A stretch of DNA of 64,000 nucleotides from Medicago truncatula (GCF_003473485.1 NC_053042.1:37414762-37478761); one strand, 5' to 3'; counted from the stretch's first letter, positions 1-13,686 are shown. Notes: a model not told the origin generated them from the letters alone. Numbers and translations are program-made.

Positions 1-3000
1 AAAATCATATACAGTCATTTAACTTCACACCTTCAAGTGTGCGGACTACAAGTCCAAACAAGGTCTGCTTCATGAAGCGAGTTTGATTTCAGTAGAATTG
101 TCTCTTTCCATTATGTAGATATTTTCTTTATCTATAATCTTTAGTCGACTTTAGCACATGATCCTCATTATTACTTATCACATAACGCTATATTATATGC
201 AAAAACACATCAACGTTGACTTTATTTCGGTTCCATCTCATTCCATTGAGATCTTTTATTCATGACATAATTTACCAATATTTTATAAGTTTCAGGTACC
301 TGATTAGTTCTTCTAGAACTGAAAAATCAATTATGTCAGAAAACTCTTTTAGAGTTTCTATATCCTCGTTTTGGGTTATCTTTCCTTTAAGCTCCTTTTC
401 TTATTCAAAGCTTTTTATATTTGGAACCGATTGATCTATCATGCTTCAGGCACGATGAAGACTCATTTGCAATATTAGATTATCCGATATGGACATCTAT
501 TTCGTTTGGAGCATTAGCAGCTAATATTTGATTTGTTTACCTTTGAATAATAGACAATAAGAGACAATAATATTTCCTTTCAAATAATTTATTTAAACTT
601 CAGGTTCACAATTTTTAGCTGCTTACTATCTCCCCCTAATATTGTGAAAATCAAACCATCAATTGATAATCATCCTACTAGGCTATAAACAAGCTGGCTC
701 AATACAATTAATGATAGATGGAGATTTATATCAAATATATTTTTCCAATATTCTTTCAAGATTTATCAAAATGCATTATATTGAAGCAATTGTGACATAC
801 ACAACACATCCAAAAATTCACTTGGATGAAAAATATCAGGTTGTTAACCTTAAACCAATGATAGATTAAGGGGAGAACTTACATATAGTAATGTGTTGGC
901 TTGATGCATATCAATATCTCAATATACAAAATTATTGATTCCCAAAATTGAGTCTATAAGGCATTATCTCATAACCAAAATAGAGTTTATAAGATATGGT
1001 CTCATAAGTATCAATCATACAATTAACTTTAGACGTCTAAAGAATGGATCTCCAAATCCATTTTTATGATCATATGCTACCAGCTGTTCAATATCAATTT
1101 GAATTGGTGAATGATACTTATAAAATGCTTTTTGAAAAGTTTAGAAAATAAACTCTTGGTCAAATTTGTTGACATAATAATCTCACAAACTTCTGGTTGT
1201 GAATATACATGTGATCATTTAGTTGATGCATCGATTCAAATCATATAATATTCAAGTACTTCACATGATCAATGTATTAATTTAAATAGCACCTTATATA
1301 AGTGAGGGATTCATTCTTTTAAATTGTCAACTCTATCTGGGAAGTAGTAACACACAATAGTTACTAGATTGAAGAATCTTCTGGCTCTTCAATATATATC
1401 CATTTTTTTTTTCAAATAGTTTATGCATCATAATAGATCCGGGATAACCCAACCAGTCTTGCCAACAAAATAATTTGTAAACTTCTGGTTTACGATATTA
1501 TGTGCTTACATTGCACAAATAATATAATATGTAAACTTCAGGTTTACTATAATATGTGCTTCCATTGCACTAATATAAATGTATTATAAATAAGAGACAA
1601 TAAAATTTCCACTACACTTATTTTCTCCAGAGTATATCTCGTAATATAGAGATTTTTAACATTAAAATTTTATGAGAATGCAATCTCAATGTTTAACTTT
1701 GTTCCTCTATGTAACAATAAATTAGTTATTTAGGAGCCTTCGATAATTTATTTATTTTGAACTGCAATGCTAACATTGATTCCTTGCATCATAATTTATG
1801 AAAAATATTCCTGGTTCTTCCAAAATGCATGATTGAAACCATATTATTGTATAAAAAAAATAAATTAATAACAATAAATTTCAAATATCATAATCATGCT
1901 ATAACCCAAATATTCAATTTCAAATTAAATAAACTTGAATCTTATATATACGAGAGAAAAAATCATGTCAATATTGATTCACTACATGTGAATATAAATA
2001 TTTACCCATATATTGTAGAATGAATATTTCTCAAAATTAAAGAATCAAACCTTTGTATAATATACTACCAAATTGAATCACAAAAGTTGAGATTCATTAT
2101 TAAAATACAACAAATCTTCCACAAATATATATCATAACCAAATATATAGCATTTATTTATTTATTTTATAACTAAATACAAAGTTTATACACAAAATTAT
2201 GTGAATCAATTTTAATTTCAAACCAGAAATTAAAAGGTAGGATATAAATGTTATGCCAAATAAAAATATATTTTCACAACAAATAAATTCAATTAATCAA
2301 ATTCAATTCGATGTTAACAACATATTTGCATTTATTGTTACAATGATCAAATAACCATATTCAATAATTCAAAACAAATATTTGTATACATGACATTTAT
2401 GTGCATATCGATAATGGATCATAAATAAGTTTAAATCAAAATCCACACAAAAATTTCCCAAATTACATGAAAGCACAACCATAAAAATAAAATACTTATT
2501 TGTCATCAAAAGAAAACACAAATATTGACTAGAACAAATTGATGTACATATCTCCTTATAGGAAACTTCAGTTTTTCGAAAGTATAGAAAATTTTCTACA
2601 CCGAAAAAAAATTGGCCTACTATAATTTAGAAAAGAGTCTATATAGTCTATATGAGCCGAAATTCAAGAACTTAAAACATGATAATTTAGGTGCCAAACA
2701 CGATTTTGGTGGTTGAGAAATTGAAATTGCCAAAATCGCATGGGATCAAAATTTTCTATCGTGAAGTCAATTTGCTTCTAAAATTAATGATTTCATCCAA
2801 TTTTTATTTCAAAACAAAAAATTGTGACAATCCACTAAAACAAAATACATAATTCTAATTGGTGTCTATCAATCAAATTAACAATGAATCCATAACAAAC
2901 AAGAGCCATAAAGTCAGACAAAAAAAACGAAATTAGTTACATTATCTTTTTTTTTTTTTTTTTTTTGAAAAAAAATATGTAGAATTTAGAAAATAATTTT

Positions 3001-3469
3001 AGATCAAATCTTAAAAAAAATTGATACAATTTGAATCCTTAATTTTAAGAAGAAAAATTAGATATTTAATTTAATATTATATTTGAAACAAACTCAAACG
3101 TAAAGATATGTTTCAAATCAATTATAATAATATTTTTTTTTTTAACTTAGATCCAAATAAAAACTAGTTGGTTTATTTTAGACCCAACAAAACAAAACTG
3201 GTTTCAGCAAAAAATTTGAAAAAAAAAAATCCACAATTAAAGGAAACAACCTCAATCAAACAGAGATTTGTTTTAAAATTAAACCAAAAAGATAAAATAA
3301 TAATTAAATCAAGGGATAATTTTAAATGAATAAAACATGGAAATTTGGTGAAAAAAAAATACACACCAATTCACAAAAGAAAAATGAGTTTTTTTTTTTT
3401 TTTTTTTTTTTATGTTTTTCACGAACTACTCACAATCAAATCAATTATTTGTGCAATCCATGCATCACA

Positions 3470-3950
3470 ATTGAATTCTTCAGGAATTCATGGAGAATAA
3501 AATTGGTTGATTTTTAAGTTTTTTTAAGCTTTTCAAGAACTATATAACAAATTTAATCTGTTATTTGTATGATCCTTCATGGATGTATTACTACTGAATT
3601 CTTCAGGAATTCATGGAGGATAAAGATTGATTTTTAAGTTCTTCAAGAACTATGCAATAAATTTAAACCATAAAATAATTCTCCAAGCAATCCTTCCTTC
3701 ATAGATTAACGCTTTTGAATTCTTCAGAAATTCAAAGAGAAAAATATTAAGTTCTTCAGGAACTACGCTGTTGAATTCTTCAGGAATTCAAAGAGAATAA
3801 TATTTAGTTCTTCAGGAACTACGGTTTTGAATTATTCAGGAATTCACAAAGAATAATAGTGAGTTCTTCATGAACCACACTTTTGAATTTTTCTAAAATT
3901 CACATAGAGTAATATTGAGTTCTTCATGAACCATATAATAGATCTCTTTG
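3470..3950. repeat. Degenerate tandem repeat of alternating small palindromes
   Basis: A run of imperfect units of roughly 60 bp or more. Each unit combines a palindromic word like GAATTCTTCAGGAATTC with a second one like AGTTCTTCAGGAACT. The clearest units are at about 3715-3940. It lies inside the Copia-type fossil, near its 5' LTR, so it probably belongs to that element's leader or gag-proximal region. Confidence 0.6.
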
Positions 3951-4172
3951 ATTTTATAATATGAGATCAATTCTTATGCAATACTTCATGATTACATATG
4001 GAATAAATAAACACAATAATATATTACAATTCACATAACAATGATTTAATGTATCTATAAGGCACTGATTCCAATTGATGGAATTGTAACAGTATAGCCT
4101 ATAATCATTGATACAAAATTAAAACTTATTTACATAAAAAATACCTTAGTTGGTAAGCTCGTGCTGATAGCG

Positions 4173-4411
4173 TGTTATGAAACTATTAGAATAAGAAGAA
4201 CAAGAACAAGATTAAAGAGAAGAAGAGAGAATAGAGAGAGAAGAAAGAGGATTATATTATTCTCTTGTGATGTATAATTAGGTTACATATAAGCTCCATT
4301 TATAGAGAAATACAATGACTTGGGGAGCAAGCACAATATAGCCCAATAAGCTAAAAATATGATCCAACAACCCAATTGCTATATGGACATCCACTTGTAA
4401 TATTCATAACA
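4173..4411 (-). repeat. LTR of the Copia-type fossil (5' LTR)
   Basis: About 239 bp bounded by short inverted ends: plus strand starts TGTTATGA and ends TCATAACA, the TG...CA form typical of LTRs. On the minus strand it holds a short AT-rich promoter-like part followed by a purine/pyrimidine-biased leader (the GA-rich block at about 4190-4255 on the plus strand). The partner LTR is not in the window. Confidence 0.65.
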
Positions 4412-4660
4412 GTTTTAATTTTTTTCCTGGCATTTTATAATAGAAAATAGAATATAAAACTAACGTAAACAGATTTATTAATATTAAATAATTTTTAATT
4501 GGTAAAATTTCAATCAATTCAATTTTTGTTGAGACAATACTTACTTTGAATAATATTTTATAATTCTAGCTTTGAAAATAGTAAAATATGAGATATTTTA
4601 GTAAATAAAATTTGTATATTTACTGAGGCCTAAAGCAATTGTTTTGGTGGCCTTATCCTT

Positions 4661-4831
4661 TTTTTTTTTGCTTTCGTACCGCTTTACGATCCATCAAAGG
4701 TGGACGACTAATCCGGCTCATGCGTAGAGGCATGCGCACTGGCCAAGCGTTGCTCCTCCTGAGAATCGAACCCGGTATTTTCCAGGTACATCCTTAAAAG
4801 GAACTCCTTGCCACTGGAGCCCAAGCACTGA
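4661..4831 (-). mobile_element. SINE (tRNA-derived), minus strand
   Basis: Read on the minus strand this is a short element with a pol III B-box-like word (GGTTCGATTCTC, at about 4760-4775) and a 3' A-tail, seen as the T run at 4661-4669. It is flanked by a near-identical 10-bp target-site duplication: CCTTATCCTT at 4651-4660 and CTTTATCCTT at 4832-4841. Length, B box, A-tail and duplication together support a SINE. The exact family is not assigned. Confidence 0.7.
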
Positions 4832-4841
4832 CTTTATCCTT

Positions 4842-7800
4842 AGAACGTATGCATTTACCCCTAGAGCAAACTCTTAGAGTTTATGTACAATAACTTTTAT
4901 TATTTAATTAATATGAATTTTGATATTTTTATTTATTATGAAAATGGAAGAAAACATTAATATGTACAACAAACTCTTAGAGTTATGCACAATAACTTTC
5001 AGCACACATTGAATTATTTTTTATTATATAATCCGAAAGTATAACAATTTGTTTTTAATTATATAATTCGAACTTGTACAGTACTCAGAAGAAGAAAAAT
5101 ATTAAACAACAAAAAAGTTGAAGAAATACGACCTAATCTTAAGTTTTTGGATTGAAATGGGTTAAAATGTGATGAACTCGAAGAAGAAAACTTCAATAAT
5201 AGCATAATGTTGTGTGGTTCAGATTTTGGGTTTATTTGGAGGTTTATATGTTGAAAATTCTTAACGGTTAAATGATGAAAAATTTATGAGATTTACATAA
5301 AATATATATATATATATATGCATAGTTTAGATTATATAATTTGGATTGTGTGTTTGGATTCAAATTATATAATTCAAACGGGTTGATTAAAAAAATAATA
5401 ATGATAAATCCCTTTCTAAATGTTCTTTTGAATATGGAGTTCTTCTTGCTTGCATTGTACTAGGTCATCATCACCTCATCTTACATTTTCTTTGTTAAAA
5501 AAAAAAAAAATTCACTCCCTGATCCAAGATCTTAGTTACGCCACTGATTAGAAAACCATCAAAAGAGTAACTCTTTAAGCTTATGCACATAACTTAATAA
5601 AAAGTGGGTAACACAACTCATGCTGAGTTGACACTAATCAAAATTATTTCTTTGTTTTCTATTATTTTTAACATTATATACATTGTTTTGATTGGATCAA
5701 CTTGGAATGGGTAGTGTTACCCACCTTTTATTGATGGGTAAACAAGAATTTCCCTTTCTTTCAAGACATAACTTTTTGGAAAGGGTTATATCGGAGAAGA
5801 GTTTTAACTTGCAGATAGGTTGACACTTGAACAATCACATTTTTAATCAAATAAAAGTCTGACCTAAAATATTAAGCTTATAAACCAGGAATTCTTCCAC
5901 TTACTAGTTAATATATAAACTAATCTAAAAGGTTGATCTCAGTTTTTGACCTTATGCTACTAACCAGAGATAATGCAGCCATTAGCAAGGCAACTAATAA
6001 TGTAGTGTCGCTTTTTGTAAAATGGTCTAGGGATCTCTTTATTCTGCCTAACTTCTAGTTGTACATAAAAAATCAATTTGGTGGCTTCAAACATTTTTCA
6101 TGATTTTGTGCCTTGAAATTTAGGTGTACGCGTTATTTAAATACAAAATCATTAATATTTTGATTTGATTATGAAAGATGATTTTCCATGGTCACCACTT
6201 CTTTCTGAACTGATAAGACCACTTTGTATGATGTGTTCTCATATTCAATTTTTAGTGTTTGCGATTTTTCTAAAGAAGAATAATATAATTATGTAGAATT
6301 TAATTTATAAACACCGTAAATTTTCTACACAAATCTAATGATGTGTTATTATATATTTAATGAGTAAGATAAATCATATGTCTAACTTGCCAAAAAAAAA
6401 ATCATATGTCTAAGTGTTCTTAACTCTTGTATAATGTGGTTTGAAAAATGCGTAAATATTGTGGTAAAATATCATTATATACATATGTAAAGCTTTTTAA
6501 ATATGATAGTGTATACAAATTAAACTCTTTTTTGAATAATTTCTTTAACTCTAATAAGTAATAAGAAGTGATATTTTCACAATCATTTTTAGATAACTTT
6601 TGGAATAATTCTGTTTTCATACTTTTATTGTGATATTACCCTATCTCCTATCTCGATATCTATTTATTTTTTTGATAAAACAATGAAATAAAAAAAATTA
6701 TCGCAAAATAGATGTATAAATAAAATTATTCAATATATAATAGCGTGTCATTTAAAACATGATTAATTTTTTAATAATAAAATGAAGCACCCACCCAATT
6801 GACACAAAACAAGCCACCACTAAGCATGCTATTAACTTCTAATTAAGGTAAACAATGAATTGGATCTTATCAAAATTCAGTGCTGTCACAATGTTGGCAC
6901 TTAGAACTGCATATGAGTATCTACCTATATAGGTCTAAGCCTCATGAATCATGTTTCTCAGCAACATTAAAATAATTACTATAGGAATCTACATCAACTT
7001 GCATTACTATAATAGATGCAAATTTAGTCCAGTTTATGAAGAGGATACATGCTTAAATTAAATTGTCATATTTAACTAATCAAAGAATATTCCACTAGAA
7101 TAGGGCATGGGATTATGATGTTAAATGCTGGCCACTGAATGCAATATCATGACACTCACTAGTCAATGCCTGCCCCTCAAGACAATTGATCACACACCAA
7201 TTGTCATGTCCTTTACCATAGGGCACACAATTTAATACTATAATAGTAAATTACTCACGTATGGAGTAAATAAAAAAACATAGGAGAAGAAAAAATGGGA
7301 AAGGAATTAGTGGCTTACACTGTAGAATGCACTATAATAATATTTGATAATAATATAGTATACTTGATTGGAAAATGTGACCTATTGGAATGATTTCTTG
7401 TTGCTATAACAGATTGACAATGATCTTGGCTCCATTGTTGAAAAGTGAGCACTCAGAAAATAAACTGTTGAATCTCATATGGAAAGGACATTGCCATTTT
7501 ACTGTAGAATGGTCGAGATTTAAGAATTATTTATATTTCTTTACCTAATAATATAATCTAATGAAATAATTAATTAGTTAATAACATATAATGTAGAACC
7601 TCTAAAATCAACTTATTATCTTGTTACTATTATCCTTTTGGAAGGTTCAAACCTGGATTGGTTAAAATAAAATCAACTTATCTTGTACAAGGTATGCCAA
7701 CATAGGGATACAATTAAGAAGGGGTGAATTGGTTAAAAATGCAATTGTAACTTATTTTATACGTAAAATTACTTTGTTGAAAATAAAGGAATAACTTAGG

Positions 7801-9849
7801 TACAAGAAACACTCAAGACAGTTAGAGACAAAGTAGAAAACCAATTCTCGAAAGTCAAGAAAAACTAGCGTCTCTGGTCTAATTAACCATAATATTAGAA
7901 CTATATAAAGGTTCACAAAAGCCAAAATAATCTGCCGACTAACTTCCTAAATTGATAATGCAGTTGGAAGTGGAGCACCACATGAAGGAATTATAAATGA
8001 ATGGATAATTGATGGTGGAATCACGGTTTGATTTAAGTGAAGGTTGAAAAACAGAAGTTTACTTAAGCCAAAATGAATTGTTTAGGCAAAAGTAACCTAA
8101 TTTCAATCTATAAATATGAACGGCCAACAACATGGACAGAAAAAGGCCCCACACATCTGGATTTGATATAGTCCATTAAACCCTAAACCAAATTTTACAA
8201 CATGAATTAATTAAGGAATCAAAATTTTACTTGTATATATGCTTTTACTTTACTTGTATTTGCATATATGCATGTCGATCGTTAGAGTTGACCATGATGA
8301 TAGAAGAGTTGACAACACAACTATCCTTATAATGATAGAAGAGTCTTAAATTATTGGATAATGTTTCATGAACATCCTTTTCTTCGTACATACATTGTAC
8401 CACCTCTATGTGAGAGTGTGTGAAAGATATAAAATGTGAGTTTTTTGTGTGTGTGGAGACCATGTGAACATATGTCACAATTGCATGTAGGTGTACAAGT
8501 GGTACATGTCATCTAATGTGGTCTATGTATCACTACCCTTATATAGTCTAACATTTAATTCATATATAGTCGATGATGTAGACTAATCAATCACACTTAA
8601 ACCCAACAAAATAACGATAAGATAAATTCTCAATACATTATTTGATGGATTATGATATTGAAAGTTATTAATTCAACTATCTTATAATATATTATATTGT
8701 CTCTCTAGTTAAATTTGTATTATATGGTGGAGGCCGGACTAAAAACTAGCATAATAATATAATAAAGAAAATAATTTGGTGATTTACATCTTACATACCC
8801 CCCTTAAGCCCCCCTTAAGCACTTTTATTACTACGTACACATACATACCCTCCCCAACAAGCCATCGATCATGCATGTATGTGTGCTGGAATAATTTCCA
8901 GGGTCTGCCCTAAAAAGTTAAAACCCCATGGTATAATATCTTTAATCTAAAAGGACCAAAATCCAGCAGTAACCCACCCATTAAAATAGAGTATTATACT
9001 ATTGGTCTTTAAATTTGGCATTCACCAAAAGCCACATTTGTACAATCCCATTAGCTTATGAAGAAAAAAATTGAATTTGGGTGATACTGTCTTAGTGGAA
9101 GCAACATAATTTTGTAGTCTTCCAACGTCATCCACACTCAAAATTAAAAGTATTGTTGGATTAATTCCCTCCACGATTACTATCCCACTAACTAAGACAA
9201 CTTCTCTTTATCTCTGCCACTGTATGAAACAACTACCCAATAGTTTATGATCCTCTTATAAACACCATAAATTAATTTTCCTAGTTGCATTTTTTGGATC
9301 AATTTTCCTAGTTGCATTTTTTTCTAAATAGGTGTATACTCTGCCAAGGAATCTTTACACGTGGAGAGCCACCACTACTAGTGGTTTGGTTTTGCTTACC
9401 ATGTTATTGTTAGGTTTAGATTTGTTACTTATTGTTACATCTGTAAAAAATATTTGTTACATGGGTAAATTTTATTATACCCTCTATTATAATTTTATCA
9501 TCTTTTTTACTCTTTAAATTTTAGCTGAGGTAGTCCCCACCAATATACAAAATAATTTGGTGTTGCCTACTCTAGTAGGGATGAAATAAACAAGTATTGT
9601 AAATCACACAAAATAGGATTTGAGGAGAAATATAGTACAAAAATACTTAATGTAGTGTTTTGAAAAGGTTTGCTTAAAGCACACTATGATTTGAAATGAA
9701 AAACATGTACATGATCGTGATGTGATAATGACTGCTGCATTTTATCTACACAAGAAGATAACTTCCTAAAAAGTAAAAATTCGGGTTTGTATATTTTTAG
9801 GTGTTGATGTGAAAAATATTCTTCAGAAATGGATTATTCTTCATTAAAT

Positions 9850-9853
<4 letters not shown>
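4842..9853. other. AT-rich intergenic region, no gene recognised
   Basis: About 5 kb with no coding region I can support. Open frames here are short and resemble no family I know. It contains a TA repeat at about 5306-5318 and one possible small inverted-repeat element at 5590-5740 (listed separately). A CT/C-rich patch lies at about 8797-8822. Confidence 0.6.
5590..5740. mobile_element. Possible small MITE (about 150 bp)
   Basis: The left arm (AATAAAAAGTGGGTAACAC at about 5596-5614) and the right arm, read in reverse complement (AATAAAAGGTGGGTAACAC, around 5713-5732), are near-identical inverted repeats. The similarity continues inward toward ATCAAAA on both sides. The outer ends and the target-site duplication are not clear. 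Confidence 0.5.

Positions 9854-9920
<67 letters not shown>
9854..9920. repeat. (AT)n microsatellite
   Basis: About 67 bp of uninterrupted TA dinucleotides. It directly abuts the left end of the inverted-repeat element at 9921, and another short TA run follows that element's right end, so the element probably inserted into TA-rich DNA. Confidence 0.95.
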
Positions 9921-9923
<3 letters not shown>

Positions 9924-10619
9924 TCAGGATCCGTTGACACCAAATCTCAACCATCCATTTTATTCAATCAAAGGTCTATAATCGTTTGTTCATCGAATAA
10001 ACTTAAATTGAACACACAGTATTATTGTACTCTTTCTTTTCTTCTGCAAAATTTGACACTCTTCCTCACACCAACCCAACAATATACTTGTTTGGATCGC
10101 AACTCCTCATGAAGATATTTCCTATTTATGTCAAATTTATTAAATTGATCGCAATAGGAGTATGGTAGTGAATTTAGGGATATTTTGGAAGGCTTTGTTT
10201 CTAACCGTGGAATTTTAGGAGTGCAAATCGAGTTTCTAAAATTTTCTTGGTTTGATGCCTTATCTGAATTGCATGATTTGAATAATTTGATGTGGATACA
10301 TATAATCAATATTGTTTTGATAGATTGAAAACCCCCGTTTTTTTTGTGAACAAGATGAAACCCTTAAAATTTAATTGAATTGTTAGTTTATTATCTATGA
10401 ATAACAAATCCAAAATTGTTATGGATGTGTAGTTGAGATTAGTAATGATTAACAAATTCATACACATGCTTTCAGTATTGAAAGTAAACTGGCTGTTAGC
10501 GCAGTAGAGGGGAAAGGTACAGGTGTGTCAATTTAACAAACAATAATAGCCTTTGGATTTAAGAAAATGGATGGTTAAGATTTGGTGTCAATACACCAGG
10601 TGTCAACGGATTCTGTCTC
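9921..10619. mobile_element. Inverted-repeat DNA element (about 0.7 kb), non-autonomous
   Basis: The left end (GAGTCAGGATCCGTTGACAC) and the right end in reverse complement (GAGACAGAATCCGTTGACAC) match closely. Both continue to ACACCAAATCT and AACCATCCATTTT inside. The right arm holds an extra segment of about 15 bp that repeats the TGTCA/ACACC words. The interior encodes nothing recognisable. The target-site duplication cannot be read because the flanks are TA repeats. Superfamily is unassigned. Confidence 0.75.
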
Positions 10620-11300
10620 TCTATATATATATTGTGAATATAGAGTCACAATAATACTTGATGCCTAGAATAAATCTATGGCAACTGAAATCAAAGGAAT
10701 GCAATAATAATCCTAAACAAAAATAAACAGCAATATAAAGTAGAAGAAGAGAAAGAAAAACATAAAATTGATTATCCAGTTCGGTCGAATAATGACATAC
10801 TATAGGGGAGAGATCATCTATGTGTTCCATTAATCAGGAGAGTAATATTACACACAGATTTCAAAATAAATTACAAGAATCAGTCTTAAAATCTAATTCT
10901 ACCCTTTCCCAAATCTCCACAGGTGATCAAGAGACTCGATGTTTTAGTATTGTTCAAGGTGAATCCATTGATGATTCCTACAACCCTAAATTCTTACCAA
11001 AAGAAAGTCTAAAAATTCTCTCAAACCCTAGTTTTTATCCCCCCCCCCCCCTCCCCTCAGACACACAAAAAACTTCATGAATGATTTCTTCTATAAATTT
11101 GTTTATTCTATGCCACCAAAGAGATTGTTGGGTTGAGTCGCATACTAGATCACCTTTCTTAAGACATTTCATGACATTATTTGAAATTGTGCATTCACAC
11201 TATCAACCACGACATCCCTAGGATAAAGTTGTCCAATCTTAAACTGTATCGAAATCCAACTACTGCACCATATATAAATTGTTCTACAATTACACTCTTA
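10620..11300. other. Intergenic, no gene recognised
   Basis: AT-rich sequence with a short C-rich tract at about 11040-11056. Open frames on both strands are short and resemble no known family. Confidence 0.55.
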
Positions 11301-11478
11301 AATATGGTACTATGGCCACTTTAATATGGTACAATGGTCATTCTAATATGGTATCATAATCACTCTAGTATGGCAATGTGAAAACTCTAATGTGGTACTA
11401 TAACCATTCAAAATTCTAAAGAGTCGATGTTACTATAGCCGCTCTTAATATCGAAGAGACCGTGGTATTATGACTACT
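11300..11478. repeat. Degenerate minisatellite, about 22-bp unit
   Basis: Imperfect tandem units built on words like TATGGTACTATGGCCACT recur across about 180 bp. The same theme (ATTATATGAAGACCACTCTA) appears again just right of the MITE, at about 12370-12395, so the MITE at 11480-12355 seems to have landed within or at the edge of this array. Confidence 0.6.
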
Positions 11479-11479
11479 C

Positions 11480-12355
11480 TTAGGGTCCGTTTGGTTCAAC
11501 GAAGGGGAGGGGAGGGGAAGTGTTTAAATGGAGGGGAGGGAAAGGGAGGGAAGGGAAAGGGAGATATTTCAATTAAATATATGTTTGGTTCACGAGGGGA
11601 GGGGAGGGATTTTAAAACTAAATTACTTTTTTATCCCTATAATATTAAAATAGTATCACAATTTTTAAATTATTCACTTCATAAAAAATTAAACATAAAA
11701 ACTCAGTAACGAAAACTCCATAAATAATCATACACAAAACTTCTGACAAGATATTGGGTATTCATAAATATTAGAGCACTGACTTATAAAATAATGTAGG
11801 AAAATATAAAAATATTTATAATAAAATTATTGTTAGAACTGATTTATAAAATATATTTATAAAAAATCCAACACAAAATTTGTTGATAAAGTTTTAATAT
11901 ATAATACTATTAAAAAAATATTAAATAAAAAAAATGAGAACAACGTTAGTACAAAAAAATTTCTCGTAAAAAAAATATTAGAAGAGAAGAATATGTGGTT
12001 CTACTTAAAAAAAGAAGAAGAAAAGGATGAGATAGGCAAGATAAGAAAAAAGGGTAATAAGCAATATATTGAAAACACTTAAATTTTTAATAAGGACGAT
12101 TTTGTTATTTAAAAATAAATATGAGGATAATTACGTCAACGTAATTAAAATTGCATTAACTCATTTATCTTTCCCTCCCCTCCCCTCCAAAAAACTCCAA
12201 TTTGAGGGAGAGTAATAAATGAGCTTTTGAGGGATTTTGCTCCCCTTCCTCTCCCTCCCCTCCCCTTATAAAAATTGAACCAAACACAACAAATTTAAAA
12301 TATTGCCTTCCCTCGCCACCCCTCCCCATCAAAACCCCCGAATCAAACGGACCCT
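11480..12355. mobile_element. G-rich MITE-like element (Tourist/PIF-Harbinger-like ends)
   Basis: The left end TTAGGGTCCGTTTGGTTC and the right end GAATCAAACGGACCCTAA are inverted repeats. Both subterminal regions are purine/pyrimidine polarised: GGGGAGGGG runs on the left, CCCCTCCC runs on the right. The interior is AT-rich and non-coding. The GGGTCYGTTTGG terminus resembles Tourist-like elements. The flanking triplets read TTA and TAA, so an exact 3-bp duplication is not certain. The Gly/Lys-rich open frame at its left end is a by-product of the G-rich arm. Confidence 0.7.
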
Positions 12356-12399
12356 AAATAATAAAGGGACTATTATATGAAGACCACTCTAAACCCAAA

Positions 12400-13676
12400 T
12401 GGCAAAAAAGAAAGAGGATGAATGACTTGGAAATGCATAAATCTTTGGTGTACTTTTTACCTTTTTAAGATGAATAAGTGGAATGTTCTGAGTTTGAACT
12501 TTGACTGTTGCATATATTATACAATATTTAAACCAAGTGAGTTAAGTTGGAATTATATTTTTAGTTTTGAAACCTATTTAAACTTTTCCGAATAATTTAC
12601 GGGCCTATATTATTTTAGGTATTTCTCAAATATATCATATATATTTCAGGTATCTCTCAAGTATCTTGAGTTACGTTTCTTATTCATCTCAATTTTTCTA
12701 TCAGATATATAGAAGTCCGATTATTTTATTTTAAGCAGCACATTTTATTACGCAAGCCACACCCATATATATAGAAATATAGAAGTCCAATTATTCCCCC
12801 TCTTTAATATAATCAGATCCACAAACCTTTTACTTACATATCAAGCACCCACAATAACTTGTGTCAATATTTTTTTTAACAAAACTTACTTCTGGAACTT
12901 GTTCGTTGACAAAGTGTTTTGCAATCATTATCTATATATTGCAAAGATAAAGATGCAAGTTATCGTGTAGAAACCATATTCTGAACATTAAATATATAGT
13001 GAATCGAATCAAATTGAATTCGATAAAGATATACCAACCCAAAAAATTCTCCTCACTTTAATATAATTGAAACCAGGGATTGAAGAAAGTTTTGCAATAG
13101 TCAACGACACATATTATTTTCCGTATACAAAATAAAAACATTACTCAAGGCACCATAGATTTAATATTTAGGTTTAGATATAAACAATTCTCTCAAACAT
13201 TTATCTATTAGGGCAAGCCCCCAAAAGATACATGCAATATTGATCAATTATCAGATGAAGAACAGAACCCCACTTTTATGATCGACCTGCCAACAATACT
13301 TCCAGTGAAGACCCACGCTTAGAACTTAGAAGCACCCCATTGTACAAATCAGCATTACACAGCATGAGACCCATTAGATCAACATGAAAATTGCAAATAT
13401 TTTTCAACGTATAGCGTTTATAAAACATTAAATGTCATCCAATATAAATTAAGGAATAAAACCTTTTAAGCTTTACCAATAATGAATTGGTTCAAGACTT
13501 GGACCCCTTAGGTATGTGGTCATAAGTTCGATTTCTGACTCATATGTATGAAAAAGGTTTTATTGAGAGGAGAGAAACCACTTTATATATTCCACACGGC
13601 CATAAGTTCTCTAATATAGATTAGTCACTATTAAGCAACGGTGGAAACTTCGTGCTAATATCTTGCTGCCAAAAAT
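12400..13676. other. Intergenic, no gene recognised
   Basis: AT-rich DNA with stops in all frames. No inverted-repeat ends or RNA genes were recognised. Confidence 0.5.
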
Positions 13677-13686
13677 ACTTTTTAAT

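Larger units (their letters stand above)
1..4411 (-). mobile_element. Fossil Ty1/Copia-type LTR retrotransposon, 5' part
   Basis: An old, broken LTR retroelement lying on the minus strand. Its 5' LTR is at 4173-4411, and the internal region runs leftward off the window edge. Next to the LTR, at about 4150-4170, is a primer-binding-site-like stretch. Near the left edge (about 1-110, minus strand) there is a trace of the sequence that begins the reverse transcriptase domain of Copia polyproteins, which sets the orientation and family. The internal region is very AT-rich, carries many breaks and no long open frame, and contains a degenerate tandem repeat at 3470-3950. Only one LTR is visible, so the element cannot be dated by LTR divergence; its decay suggests it is old. 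The family call rests on the LTR ends and the short RT trace. Confidence 0.6.

Noticed and set aside
11470-11709. Gly/Lys-rich 79-residue open frame
   Set aside because: Produced by the GGGGAGGGG arm of a MITE; no family similarity.
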